Assembly (NCBI GenBank): GCA_022826705.1
Contig: JAJDUJ010000006.1
Location: 1-64,000, forward strand
Reading direction: 5' to 3'
DNA from: Acidimicrobiia bacterium
GTDB taxonomy: Bacteria; Actinomycetota; Acidimicrobiia; Acidimicrobiales; Bin134
DNA length: 64,000 nt
Position numbers and translations under genes: made by a program. Below the pieces are notes generated by a model, which was not told the DNA's origin, did no database searches, and saw nothing but the letters and a program-made list of their open reading frames with translations. Below are positions 44,898 through 53,441 of the stretch, piece by piece (within the stretch, counting starts at the first letter, position 1; each line of letters begins with the position of its first letter).

Positions 44898-45884
44898 CTA
44901 CGGGCCCAAGTGCTCCAGAACCACCCTGCCCACCAACCCGACCGTGTCGGACATGGCCTCCTCGACCCCGAACCGCTCGCTGAGGCTGACTAGCTCTCCA
45001 CAGGCCGGGGCGGCTTCCCCGTCTGCCCGTCCGACGATGGTCAGCACCGGCACCCCCGCAGCCGCCGCCATCTCAACCACTCCGCCCACCACCTTCCCCT
45101 GAAGCGATGTGGCGTCCAGGGCACCCTCGCCGGTGACCACCAGATCGGCCTGCTCGATGCGGTCGTAGAGGTCAACCTCTTCGGCCAACAGCTCAAAGCC
45201 GTTGCACAGCTCGGCTCCCACGCACGCCAAGCCTCCGGCCAAACCGCCCGCCGCCCCCGAGCCTTCCAAACTGCCCACTTCGACGCCGTAAGTCTCCGCG
45301 TATACCTGGCTGAGCCGCTCCAGGCGTCGGCGCAGCAGCTCCACCTGAGATGCACTGGCCCCCTTCTGGGGCCCGAACAGCTCCGCGGCATCGGTGAAGC
45401 GGGTTCTCACGTCACATGCCACCGCCAAGTCCACCCCCTTCAGCCGTTGCGTCGGGTACAGCGCTCGCAGCGCGCCCAAGCCTCCATCCGTGGTGGCCGA
45501 GCCCCCCACGCCCACCAGCACTCGTCGGGCGCCGCGCTCCAACGCAGCCTCTATGAGCTCCCCGGTTCCATAGGTGGTGGCCCCCAAGGGATCGTTCCCC
45601 TCGGCCCCGCCCACCAAGGCCAGCCCAGACGCTTGGGCCATCTCGATCACCGCGGTATGGCGATGGAGGCGCCACGAGGCCTCCACCGAATCTCCCAAGG
45701 GGCCCGTCACGGTGGTGGTCCGGTTGGCCCCGCCCACAACCTCCAGCGTGCCTTCGCCTCCGTCGGCCATTGGAGCGGCATCAGCAGTGGCCCCCGACTG
45801 CTCGGCAGCCAGGACAACTGCCCGGGCAACTTGGGCGGCAGTGGCCGTCCCCCGGAATTTGTCGGGGGCGGCAACGATGTGCAT
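44898..45884 (-). CDS. Glycerate kinase (GlxK/GarK family)
   Basis: A 328-aa glycerate kinase of the GlxK/GarK fold: VAAPDKFRGTATAAQVA at the N-terminus, PMADGGEGTLE, then VGVGGSATTDGGLGALRALY and GPQKGAS, all hallmarks. It phosphorylates glycerate to 2- or 3-phosphoglycerate. ATG 45884 is chosen because it begins the conserved domain; the open frame to 46040 runs antiparallel into the LytR_C gene. The gap to that upstream gene is eight bases, so they probably share a transcript. Confidence 0.88.
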   Translation of the reverse strand: MHIVAAPDKFRGTATAAQVARAVVLAAEQSGATADAAPMADGGEGTLEVVGGANRTTTVTGPLGDSVEASWRLHRHTAVIEMAQASGLALVGGAEGNDPLGATTYGTGELIEAALERGARRVLVGVGGSATTDGGLGALRALYPTQRLKGVDLAVACDVRTRFTDAAELFGPQKGASASQVELLRRRLERLSQVYAETYGVEVGSLEGSGAAGGLAGGLACVGAELCNGFELLAEEVDLYDRIEQADLVVTGEGALDATSLQGKVVGGVVEMAAAAGVPVLTIVGRADGEAAPACGELVSLSERFGVEEAMSDTVGLVGRVVLEHLGP

Positions 45885-45892
45885 TCGGCCCG

Positions 45893-46537
45893 CTAGCCGG
45901 GGCGCTGGGCGAGGCTGTCGGGTCCGATCAGAATCAGGACGTAGGCGTTGCCCAAAGAATCGATGGTGATGCCCCCTGGAGGAGGATCGGGCATCGGGAA
46001 GAGCGGCTTCTCGCTTTCGCCCAGCAGCCTGGCGATGCACTGGGCGTCTACCTCGTAGCCAGCTCGATAGTAGAAGGCCGAGTTCACCTGGGGAGTGGCG
46101 TTCACGGGGCGCAGCGTTACGTAGTTGGCGGTGTTCAACTCACCCGAGAGACGACCGGCTGCCCCTCTGACGTCGGTGCCGTTGGCCACCAGAACGCCGA
46201 TGGTGGACGGATCGCGGCACTCCAGTTCCTCCTCCTCCTGTGCGGGGGCAGTCTCCTGGGGTTCATCAGCGGGCGGGGCGGTCACCTCCTCGGTCTCCTC
46301 GGGGACGGGAGCCGGGGTGGGGGCCGCTTCGCCATCCTCCGACGGGGTCTCGACCGGTTCTGGAATCTCCTCTGCCTCCATCGTCGCCGTAGGCGTCGGC
46401 TGGGCCGCTGCCGGCTCGGAGTCGTCTTCGTCATCGAGGCCGCGGGCCAGCACGAAGGCGCCTGCGGCAATCAGGGCAAGAACCAGCACAACCCCCTTGA
46501 GGGCCATCTGATTGTTGGGGGCTCGGTTCGACTCCAT
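45893..46537 (-). CDS. LytR C-terminal domain protein, single-pass membrane
   Basis: A 214-aa protein: short cytoplasmic start, one membrane helix (about residues 13-32), an extracellular Pro/Glu/Thr-rich linker (about 36-105) and a LytR_C domain from about 108 (IGVLVANGTDVRGAAGRLSGEL). Relatives are proposed to act at the cell wall alongside LCP ligases. It follows a DUF3263 gene by 21 bp, the same order as Rv0430-Rv0431 in M. tuberculosis as I remember it. Confidence 0.82.
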   Translation of the reverse strand: MESNRAPNNQMALKGVVLVLALIAAGAFVLARGLDDEDDSEPAAAQPTPTATMEAEEIPEPVETPSEDGEAAPTPAPVPEETEEVTAPPADEPQETAPAQEEEELECRDPSTIGVLVANGTDVRGAAGRLSGELNTANYVTLRPVNATPQVNSAFYYRAGYEVDAQCIARLLGESEKPLFPMPDPPPGGITIDSLGNAYVLILIGPDSLAQRPG

Positions 46538-46558
46538 AGTGCCTCTGGCTCCGGACTG

Positions 46559-46819
46559 TTACGGCGACGGTTGGCGGCCAACCGAGGGCTGGCCGAACTT
46601 CGACCGTCTGCGGCGATCGCGCAATCGCCGCAGACGCCGTACGACCATGGGGTCGTACGCCATTGCATCTGCCTCTTCCAATAGTTCGTTCAGCAGCTGG
46701 TAGTACCGGGTTGTGGAAAGCTCGAAGCGCTCGCGAATCGCAGCCTCCTTCGACCCGGTCTCCTGCCACCAGGTGCGCTCAAAATCCAAGATCGCCCGAT
46801 CTCTTCTCGTGAGAGCCAT
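46559..46819 (-). CDS. DUF3263 protein
   Basis: An 86-aa actinobacterial DUF3263 protein (LTRRDRAILDFERTWW, KEAAIRERFELSTTRYYQLL, then an Arg-rich RRLRRLRDRRRR). The middle looks like a helix-turn-helix and the basic tail fits nucleic-acid binding, but no function is established. ATG 46819 begins the conserved part; GTG 46840 is an alternative that adds MVGNACG. Confidence 0.82.
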   Translation of the reverse strand: MALTRRDRAILDFERTWWQETGSKEAAIRERFELSTTRYYQLLNELLEEADAMAYDPMVVRRLRRLRDRRRRSKFGQPSVGRQPSP

Positions 46820-46890
46820 TCCACAAGCGTTACCCACCACTAGGCGCTATTCAAGCACCCTCCCCAAACCGCACCCCTTATGCTCTTGAG

Positions 46891-46911
46891 GGGAGGTCCG
46901 AGGAACCTCCC
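46891..46911. repeat. Perfect hairpin just upstream of tRNA-Thr
   Basis: GGGAGGT (46891-46897) and ACCTCCC (46905-46911) pair exactly around a 7-base loop, ending nine bases before the tRNA. No T-run follows on either strand. It might be a processing signal or part of the tRNA leader, or an operator for the divergent DUF3263 gene. Confidence 0.4.
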
Positions 46912-46919
46912 AATTCAAC

Positions 46920-46992
<73 letters not shown>

Positions 46993-47056
46993 CTGCGTGA
47001 ATCCCTCCTCCGGCGGAGATGGCTAACCTCGCGGCAATCATTGGAGGAAATTCGCC

Positions 47057-48196
47057 ATGGCCGACGAGCCAGCCTGGTCGATCGGAATAGAGGAGGAGTA
47101 CCTCCTTGTTGAGCAGGAGAGCGGGGAGCTCATCACCGAGCAGCCGGCCGGGATCCTGGAAGCGGTGACCAACCTGCACCACGGTCTCGTCGCCAGGGAG
47201 CTGTTCAGCTCGCAGCTCGAGATCGGCACCGGCATCTGCACCGACTTCAAGCACCTGCGAGCCGACATCGGACTCCTGCGCCTTGCGGTCACCGAGGCCG
47301 CGGCCGAATACGGACTGGCGCCCATCGCGGCCTCATCCCACCCGTTCGCTCGCCCGCACGAGCAGAAGGTGACCGAAGGAGAGCGCTATCGGGCTTTGGC
47401 TGAGGATCTCCAAGGCGTGTCCCGCGGGCTGGTCATCTCCGGCCTGCACGTTCACGTCGGCATCGAAGACCCCGACCTTCGGATAGACCTGATGAACCAG
47501 GTCTCCTACTTCCTGCCCCACTTGCTGGCCCTGTCCACCTCATCGCCGTTCTGGGAGGGCCGCAACACCGGTCTCAAGAGCTACCGCATGGCGGTGTTCC
47601 GGTCGCTGCCTCGCACGGGGCTGCCGGAGAAGTTCGACTCGTGGGCCGAGTACCGGCGCCATGTAGACGTGCTGGTGCAGGCCGGGGTCATCGAGGACTC
47701 CACCAAGGTGTGGTGGGACATCCGCCCGTCGGAGCGCTACCCCACTTTGGAGATGCGGGTCACCGACCTGCCCACGAGGATGGAGGACACGGTTGCCGTG
47801 GCCGCCATGTACGTCTGTTTGCTGCGGATGCTGTGGAGGCTCAAGCTGGAGAATCGCCGGTGGCGCAGCTACGCCAACTTCCTCGTGGCGGAGAACCTGT
47901 GGCGGGCCGAGCGCTACGGGATCAGCGACCGCCTCATCGACTTCGGCAAAGGCGAGATGGTGCCGGTGCCCGACCTGGTGGAGGAGATGATCGAATTGGT
48001 CAGGCCCGACGCCGAAGCCCTCGACTGCGTGTCGAAAATCGAGCACACCCGCACCATCTGCAAGCAGGGCACCTCAGCCGACCGACAGGTGGCCGTCTAC
48101 CGCGAGGCAATAGGGAACGGCGCCACCAACGAAGAAGCGCTCCACGCCGTCGTTCAAACCCTCATCGCCGACACCATCGCCCCACCCCAGACCTAA
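47057..48196 (+). CDS. YbdK-type carboxylate-amine ligase (glutamate-cysteine ligase-like)
   Basis: A 379-aa member of the GCS2/YbdK family: SIGIEEEYLLV near the start (metal/ATP site glutamates), SGLHVHVGIED and ERYPTLEMRVTD. E. coli YbdK has weak gamma-glutamylcysteine synthetase activity; the actinobacterial substrate is not certain, since these bacteria make mycothiol or ergothioneine instead. TTGGAGGAAATTCGCC precedes the ATG. The TAA stop overlaps the convergent rlmB stop by a few bases. A YbdK gene lies near DUF3263/LytR_C in mycobacteria as well. Confidence 0.87.
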   Translation: MADEPAWSIGIEEEYLLVEQESGELITEQPAGILEAVTNLHHGLVARELFSSQLEIGTGICTDFKHLRADIGLLRLAVTEAAAEYGLAPIAASSHPFARPHEQKVTEGERYRALAEDLQGVSRGLVISGLHVHVGIEDPDLRIDLMNQVSYFLPHLLALSTSSPFWEGRNTGLKSYRMAVFRSLPRTGLPEKFDSWAEYRRHVDVLVQAGVIEDSTKVWWDIRPSERYPTLEMRVTDLPTRMEDTVAVAAMYVCLLRMLWRLKLENRRWRSYANFLVAENLWRAERYGISDRLIDFGKGEMVPVPDLVEEMIELVRPDAEALDCVSKIEHTRTICKQGTSADRQVAVYREAIGNGATNEEALHAVVQTLIADTIAPPQT

Positions 48197-49071
48197 CGGT
48201 CAGCCTGGCGGTGGCGGGCTACTTCGAAGGTGCCTATGGCTACGGCGGCAGCGGCGTTCAGGGAGCTGAGGTGGCCCGACAGGGGGATGGCGGCTACTAC
48301 GTCGCAGCGCTGGCGGGCGAGGCGGGACAGGCCTCGGCCTTCGCTGCCTACTACCAAGGCCACGGCTTCGGCTGCCACGCTTATCTCGTACACCGATGTG
48401 GGGGCGGCCACGTCTAGGCCCACCGTCCATACCCCTAACTCAGCCAGGCGGGCCAGCGCGTTGGGGATGCCGGGCACGACCGCCATGGGCACGTGCTCGA
48501 TGGCCCCGGCGGCTGCTTTGGCCGCGGCAGGGGTGATGTGGGCCGAGCGGTGGCGCCCCAGCACCGCGCCAGTGACTCCGGCGCATTCGGCGGTGCGCAG
48601 GGCGGCCCCTACGTTGCCCGGATCGGTGACACCGTCAAGCACCAGCAAGAACGGGGGGCGGCCATCGGAGGGACGGGCCAACTCCTCCAAATCGTGCTCG
48701 GCCAGGGGGGCGGCCCGAGCGATCACCCCTTGGGGGGCCTCGGTGTTGGCCATCGACTCAAATTTGGAGCGGGCCACCTCTTTGAGGGGCACCCGCAGCT
48801 CGGCGGCCAACTCCAGCACTTGGGCTAGAGCGCCGGTGGGGTTCTGCCCCGCGGCCACTACCACCTCTCGCACCGGACGGGTGCCTGCCAGCAGAAGCTC
48901 TCGCACTGCTTGGCGGCCCTCCACCCGGTCGCCACCCAAGCCGGCCTGTTGGCGGCGGCTGCGCGGGTGGTCGCCGGGTGGTCGGCCCTTGCCCTGGCCT
49001 TTGTTGGCACCCCTGTTGGGGCCCCCGCCCCGGCCTCGCCGGTTGCCGCCCCTCGGTCCTTGCGCGCTCAC
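48193..49071 (-). CDS. rlmB: 23S rRNA (guanosine-2'-O-)-methyltransferase RlmB / TrmH family
   Basis: A 292-aa SPOUT methyltransferase. A basic Gly/Arg tail of about 45 residues precedes the substrate-binding domain (GDRVEGRQAVRELL) and the knotted SAM-binding domain with VLDGVTDPGNVGAALRTAE, LVVGSEGRGLSRL and IPLSGHLSSLNAAAA. It probably methylates G2251-equivalent in 23S rRNA. The GTG start overlaps the ispF stop (GTGA); the open frame extending upstream lies inside ispF and is rejected. In mycobacteria cysS sits between ispF and rlmB; it is absent here. Confidence 0.88.
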   Translation of the reverse strand: MSAQGPRGGNRRGRGGGPNRGANKGQGKGRPPGDHPRSRRQQAGLGGDRVEGRQAVRELLLAGTRPVREVVVAAGQNPTGALAQVLELAAELRVPLKEVARSKFESMANTEAPQGVIARAAPLAEHDLEELARPSDGRPPFLLVLDGVTDPGNVGAALRTAECAGVTGAVLGRHRSAHITPAAAKAAAGAIEHVPMAVVPGIPNALARLAELGVWTVGLDVAAPTSVYEISVAAEAVALVVGSEGRGLSRLARQRCDVVAAIPLSGHLSSLNAAAAVAIGTFEVARHRQADR

Positions 49072-49550
49072 TGGCGCTCGATCAGCGCCACCGCCCAGCA
49101 GGCCAGGCCCTCGCCGCGTCCCAGCGCTCCCATGGCCTCGGCCCGCTTGCCCTTCACCGTCACTGGGGCGCCAACCACGTCGCTGAGCCGGGCTTGCATC
49201 TGGTCGCGGCGGGGGGCGATGCGGGGGGACTCGGCCACCACCGTGCAGTCGGCGTTCACCACCCGCCAACCGGCGTCGCCCAGCCGGGCCACGGCATCGG
49301 CCAGCAATCCAAGGCTGTCGGCACCGGCCCACTTGTCGTCGGTGTCGGGGAACAGCACGCCGATGTCGCCCAAACCGGCCGCGCTCAACAAAGCGTCGGT
49401 CACCGCATGGGCTACGGCGTCACCGTCGCTGTGGCCCACCAAGCCCGGTGCGCCCTCGAACCGCACCCCGCCCAGGATCAATGGCCGGTCGGGGTCGTCG
49501 CTGAACCGGTGGGTATCGAACCCATGGCCGACTCGCATCTCCCCGCTCAT
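49068..49550 (-). CDS. ispF: 2-C-methyl-D-erythritol 2,4-cyclodiphosphate synthase
   Basis: A 160-aa IspF, fifth enzyme of the non-mevalonate isoprenoid pathway. RVGHGFDTHRF holds the zinc-binding Asp and His, LVGHSDGDAVAHAVTDALL the third ligand, and LFPDTDDKW the substrate loop. ATG 49550 overlaps the ispD stop (ATGA) and is preferred over 49562. ispD, ispF and rlmB form a tightly overlapped run. Confidence 0.92.
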   Translation of the reverse strand: MSGEMRVGHGFDTHRFSDDPDRPLILGGVRFEGAPGLVGHSDGDAVAHAVTDALLSAAGLGDIGVLFPDTDDKWAGADSLGLLADAVARLGDAGWRVVNADCTVVAESPRIAPRRDQMQARLSDVVGAPVTVKGKRAEAMGALGRGEGLACWAVALIERQ

Positions 49551-50185
49551 GTCGCCAACCATGCCTCGGCGGCGGCCAAATCGTCGGGATGAGTGATCTT
49601 GATATTGCGGGGATGGCCCTCCACTGCAACTACGGCATAGCCGGCTGCCTCCACCAAGCTGGCATCGTCGGTGGCCTCGGCGGCATCGGCATGGGCCATC
49701 CGCAGCAGTTCGGCCTGAAAGGCCTGCGGGGTCTGTACCGCTTGCAGCGTGCTGCGGTCCACCGCTCCCCCATCCACGCTGCGGATGGTATCGGTTACCG
49801 GCACCACCGGTACCGCCCCGGCGGCACCTGACCGCACCTCGTCGATGACTCGTTGGTAGACGTCGGGGCCGGCCAAGGGCCGGGCGGCGTCGTGGACGCA
49901 GATGATGGCCGCGTCGTCGGGCACCGCCTCAAGCCCATTGCGCACCGAGCCGGCCCGGCTCTCCCCACCGGCCACCACTGCGCTAGCGGCCAACCGGGTT
50001 GATTCGGCTTCTACGTCCCCGGCGGGAACCACCACCACCACCCCATCGCTCACCTGGGCGGCTACTGCCACGCTGCGGTCCACTACCCGGGCGCCGGCCA
50101 ATTCCAGGTACTGCTTGGCGCCTCCGAAACGGGTTCCCGAGCCAGCAGCCACGATGACCGTCCAAACCGAGGACCGGGTTGCCAT
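49547..50185 (-). CDS. ispD: 2-C-methyl-D-erythritol 4-phosphate cytidylyltransferase
   Basis: A 212-aa IspD: TVIVAAGSGTRFGGAKQYLEL is the CTP-binding loop (in two overlapping motifs), HDAARPL follows, and DTIRSVDGGAVDRSTLQAVQTP in parts completes the family pattern. ATG 50185 lies five bases after the hydrolase stop; the longer frame inside that gene is rejected. It supplies CDP-methylerythritol, two steps before IspF. Confidence 0.92.
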   Translation of the reverse strand: MATRSSVWTVIVAAGSGTRFGGAKQYLELAGARVVDRSVAVAAQVSDGVVVVVPAGDVEAESTRLAASAVVAGGESRAGSVRNGLEAVPDDAAIICVHDAARPLAGPDVYQRVIDEVRSGAAGAVPVVPVTDTIRSVDGGAVDRSTLQAVQTPQAFQAELLRMAHADAAEATDDASLVEAAGYAVVAVEGHPRNIKITHPDDLAAAEAWLAT

Positions 50186-50190
50186 CGCCG

Positions 50191-50841
50191 CTATTGCCTC
50201 AGGAACTCGATGACCCGAGCCCAAGCGTCGGCGGCATCGTCGGGACGGTGGGCAGGACGGACAGGATCGTGAACGAAACCGTGGTCGGCACCCTCGTAGG
50301 ACGCGATCACCGCCCCGGCCGCCCCTAGTGCGGTCACGTCGTCGGCCGGTGTGAACGCGTCTTCTGTGCCAATGATCGCCAACAGCGGACACGGATTGCC
50401 TTGGGCCAACAGATCCAGCGGCTCGCCCTGGCCAGGGCCCTTCCAGTGCTCGGGCAGGCGGATCATCCCGTAGAAGGCGGCCGCCCGGTGGAACCGCCCG
50501 GTGGCCGCGGCCTTGATGGTGTACATGCCGCCCATGCAAAAGCCGGTGAGCATCACCGTTTCGCACTCGGTGGCATCGGCTGCGGCCAGCACGTCGGCCA
50601 GCACCTCGTCGTCCACCAGCTCGCGAACTGCGGCCATCCGCTCTTCAGCCGCCAAGTGTTCCCGACCGGCGAAAACCTGGGGAGCGCACACCGTCCAGCC
50701 CTGCTCAGCGGCAAGGCGGGCCACATGGTCGTCGAATAGAGGCCGCAGCCCCATCAGATCCGGAATCAGCACCAGTCCCCGGTCGGCATCGGCGACCGGG
50801 ACCAGCTCAGCCGCCGTCCCCGTCGACAACTCGATGCGCAT
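50191..50841 (-). CDS. Dienelactone hydrolase-family protein
   Basis: A 216-aa alpha/beta hydrolase of the DLH family. The triad is visible: nucleophile C102 in LTGFCMGGMY, D161 in IGTEDAFTP and H187 in GADHGFVHD. DLH enzymes open dienelactone in chlorocatechol degradation, but many paralogs act on other esters or lactones; no catechol genes are nearby. It leads the ispD-ispF-rlmB run and is divergent from hemB (58-bp gap). Confidence 0.85.
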   Translation of the reverse strand: MRIELSTGTAAELVPVADADRGLVLIPDLMGLRPLFDDHVARLAAEQGWTVCAPQVFAGREHLAAEERMAAVRELVDDEVLADVLAAADATECETVMLTGFCMGGMYTIKAAATGRFHRAAAFYGMIRLPEHWKGPGQGEPLDLLAQGNPCPLLAIIGTEDAFTPADDVTALGAAGAVIASYEGADHGFVHDPVRPAHRPDDAADAWARVIEFLRQ

Positions 50842-50899
50842 AGCCCTTGTTTAGCCCACCGGCAGTGCGCGACGGGAGCAGAGATGGGAGCATAGAGGC

Positions 50900-51886
50900 A
50901 TGGCGCATCCGCATTTGGAGCTCACGGCTCGGCCCCGGCGCAACCGGCGCACCGAGGCCATTCGCGACATGGTGCGCGAGACCGAGCTGACCCCCGCTCA
51001 CTTCGTGCTGCCCCTGTTCGTACACCGGGGCCCCGACGAGCCCATCGACTCGATGCCCGGCGTACACCGCTGGAGCGTCGACGGTCTGGTGGGCGAGGTT
51101 GGCCGGGCCGCTGATCTGGGGGTCCGGGCGGTGGTGCTGTTCGAGGCCGCCCCCGACGAATTGAAGACCCCGACCGGCGACGAGGCGTGGAACCCCGATG
51201 GGCTCATCCCCCAGACCATCGGGGCCATCAAGACCCACCACCCCGACACGGTGGTGATGACCGATGTGGCCCTCGACCCCTACAACAGCGACGGCCACGA
51301 CGGCATCGTGGCCTCCGACGGCACCATCGTCAACGACGAGACCGTCGATGTGCTGTGCCGCCAGGCTCTGACCCACGCCGACGCGGGGGCCGACATCGTG
51401 GCCCCCAGCGACATGATGGACGGCCGAGTGGGGGCCATTCGGGAGACGCTCGACCACCACGGCCACACCGAGGTGGGCATCTGCGCCTACACCGCCAAGT
51501 ACGCCTCCTCGTTCTTCGGGCCGTTCCGGGGAGCGCTGGACTCGGCGCCCCGCTCCGGCGACAAGAAGACCTACCAGATGGACCCGGCCAACAGTCGCGA
51601 GGCCCTGCGGGAGATGGAGCTGGACATCGCCGAGGGCGCCGACATGGTCATGGTCAAGCCGGCCGGTCCTTATTTGGACGTGGTGAGGCGCTTCGCCGAT
51701 GCCTCAGTGGTGCCAGTGGCCGCCTACCAGGTGAGCGGCGAGTACCTCATGGTGAAAGCGGCCGCGGCATCGGGATGGCTGGACGAGCAGGCCATCATCA
51801 CCGAGACCCTGTGCGGCATCCGTCGAGCCGGCGCCGACGTCATCTTGACCTACTTCGCGGTGCAGGCCGCCCAGATTCTCAGCTAG
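50900..51886 (+). CDS. hemB: Delta-aminolevulinic acid dehydratase (porphobilinogen synthase)
   Basis: A 328-aa HemB, which joins two 5-aminolevulinates to porphobilinogen. Schiff-base lysines are K200 (AYTAKYAS) and K253 (MVKPAGPYLD). The metal loop at 122-135 reads DVALDPYNSDGHDG: the cysteines of zinc enzymes are replaced by Ala, Asp and Asp, so this is a Mg/K-type enzyme. GAGGC precedes the ATG. The last two bases lie within a repeated segment that fills the gap to the convergent gene. Confidence 0.95.
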   Translation: MAHPHLELTARPRRNRRTEAIRDMVRETELTPAHFVLPLFVHRGPDEPIDSMPGVHRWSVDGLVGEVGRAADLGVRAVVLFEAAPDELKTPTGDEAWNPDGLIPQTIGAIKTHHPDTVVMTDVALDPYNSDGHDGIVASDGTIVNDETVDVLCRQALTHADAGADIVAPSDMMDGRVGAIRETLDHHGHTEVGICAYTAKYASSFFGPFRGALDSAPRSGDKKTYQMDPANSREALREMELDIAEGADMVMVKPAGPYLDVVRRFADASVVPVAAYQVSGEYLMVKAAAASGWLDEQAIITETLCGIRRAGADVILTYFAVQAAQILS

Positions 51887-51948
51887 CCGACCGGGCTCTG
51901 AGTCAACCGACCGGGCTACGAAGAAACAGCCGACCGGGCTCTGAGTCA
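51885..51948. repeat. Three ~21-bp repeat units between hemB and the LppM-HAD gene
   Basis: A 21-base unit is present exactly at 51885-51905 and 51928-51948, with a partial copy between them (ccgaccgggct at 51907-51917). The first copy touches the hemB stop and the last includes the stop of the convergent gene. Each unit contains a short AGCC/GGCT dyad that could form small hairpins at the 3' ends of both transcripts. Confidence 0.85.
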
Positions 51949-53436
51949 GGAGCGGGGCCGGCGGCGGAAGAAGTCGGAGAAACCCGTCACCACCGCGTGG
52001 CCCGGGGCCTCGCCCTCTTTGGGGCGAGCATCGGCCAGAAGGGCGGTGGACATCCCCAACGCCTGGGCGGCGTCGAGGCTCTCAACCCTCACATCCACCA
52101 GCAGCGCGTTCTCGTAGGGAACCGAAGTTGTCCGGCGCAGGGCCTCGTAGATTCCGGGAGCGGGCAAGCACACGCCGACTTCGCTGCTCACGATCCAGGT
52201 GTCAATGCCGGTGATGTCGTGCCTTTCTCTCAGCTCGGTCGACCACGAGGCGATGTCATTGGTCAAACAGGCCACCGGCAGGTCCCGGCGACCCATCTCA
52301 GCCATGAAGTCCCGAACCCCGGATCGCACGGTGTACTGGTCTAAGAACTGCTCTGTGAGCTCGTCGGGGTCGTCGTCCAAACCGATCCCGGTCCACAATT
52401 CCACCGGGGATATCCGGCCGAGTGCCGCCTGGTGGTGGAGCTGCTCCACATCCCCCTCATCCACTTCAAGTCCTCTTTCAGCGGCGAAAGAAGCCAGAAG
52501 CCGGGCCGGCTCCTCGATCGGCTCGAACAGCACCCCGAGGGGGTTCAGCACCACCAGCCGCAGCCGCCTCTGGGGAGGCTGTGCCGCAGTGGGACCTGTG
52601 GCCCGAATCATCGACTCCTGAGTGAGGGTTGGATCGGTGCTGCGGTCTCGGGCCCTGCGCTCCAGAAGATACCCGGCCACCGCGATCAGCACCGACAAGC
52701 CCACCAGCGCAAACGCGGCCCAGGCCACCCACCGCAGGGTCACCGCGGTAACGCTCTCCTCTTGGGCCGTCATCTCGATTCTCTCTGCACCCTGCCCGAG
52801 CTGCAATTCCACCTGCTCCTCCGCGCCCACCGGCAGATCGAGGACAACTCGCACCGTCACCCCCGCCAGTGCAGCCGCCACATCGGGTATCGGCTCGCCG
52901 AAAGGCTCGCCCCCCAGTCGATCGGTGAGCTCGGGATCGGTGAACAGGTCGAGTCCGTCTGACAGGTCCACCACGCCGGTCACCCGATAGTCGGTCTGGG
53001 CAAAGGAGGTGTCGCGCTCAAACGTGAAGTCGCGGAATACCTCTTCTGAACCGAAGATCTCGGCCAGCACCGACTCGAGTTGGTGGATCGACCCGAAGGG
53101 CTTCGAGGCGGAGAAGCTTGTGCGGCCATCATCGTCGATGCGGGGGTCGTTGTACGACCAGCCCGAAGCCGGGTTTTCGATGTCCTCGGTCAGTAGCAGC
53201 GATGTGATGTCGTCGGTCTGCGCCATGGCCTCCTGGTCGAGCGCCACGTCTACCGTGACCACCCCGGAGCCGTCCTCGTTGAAGCCGATGCCCACCTCGA
53301 TGTCCACCTGGCAAGCGGTCAGCGCGAGAACCAGCGCCAGCAGAGGCGCTGCTGTGCGCAATCGCTTAAGCCTGCTGACCATTGAGGGCAGGCTAGCCCG
53401 CCGCATCGCAGCCCCCCTGCCAACCCCTTCGGGCAT
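51946..53436 (-). CDS. LppM-like lipoprotein domain fused to a degenerate HAD domain
   Basis: A 496-aa membrane protein. Residues 1-42 form a lipoprotein signal (LALTAC, Cys42), followed by an LppM-like extracellular domain (about 43-232: VDIEVGIGFNEDGSGVVTVD) and a membrane helix (about 235-257). The cytoplasmic part (about 290-490) has a HAD fold, but the catalytic aspartate of motif I is Asn (VVLNPLGVLF, N298), the motif III lysine is Leu (GVCLPAPGIY) and motif IV reads LLVDVRVESL. Only TND of motif II looks normal, so it is probably a pseudoenzyme. It starts five bases after the clpC stop and is likely cotranscribed. Starts at M11 or M19 are possible. Confidence 0.75.
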   Translation of the reverse strand: MPEGVGRGAAMRRASLPSMVSRLKRLRTAAPLLALVLALTACQVDIEVGIGFNEDGSGVVTVDVALDQEAMAQTDDITSLLLTEDIENPASGWSYNDPRIDDDGRTSFSASKPFGSIHQLESVLAEIFGSEEVFRDFTFERDTSFAQTDYRVTGVVDLSDGLDLFTDPELTDRLGGEPFGEPIPDVAAALAGVTVRVVLDLPVGAEEQVELQLGQGAERIEMTAQEESVTAVTLRWVAWAAFALVGLSVLIAVAGYLLERRARDRSTDPTLTQESMIRATGPTAAQPPQRRLRLVVLNPLGVLFEPIEEPARLLASFAAERGLEVDEGDVEQLHHQAALGRISPVELWTGIGLDDDPDELTEQFLDQYTVRSGVRDFMAEMGRRDLPVACLTNDIASWSTELRERHDITGIDTWIVSSEVGVCLPAPGIYEALRRTTSVPYENALLVDVRVESLDAAQALGMSTALLADARPKEGEAPGHAVVTGFSDFFRRRPRS

Positions 53437-53441
53437 GCCGA

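Noticed and set aside
44898..46040. Longer 380-aa version of glycerate kinase
   Set aside because: The extra 52 residues overlap the LytR_C gene and are not family-like; ATG 45884 begins the conserved domain.
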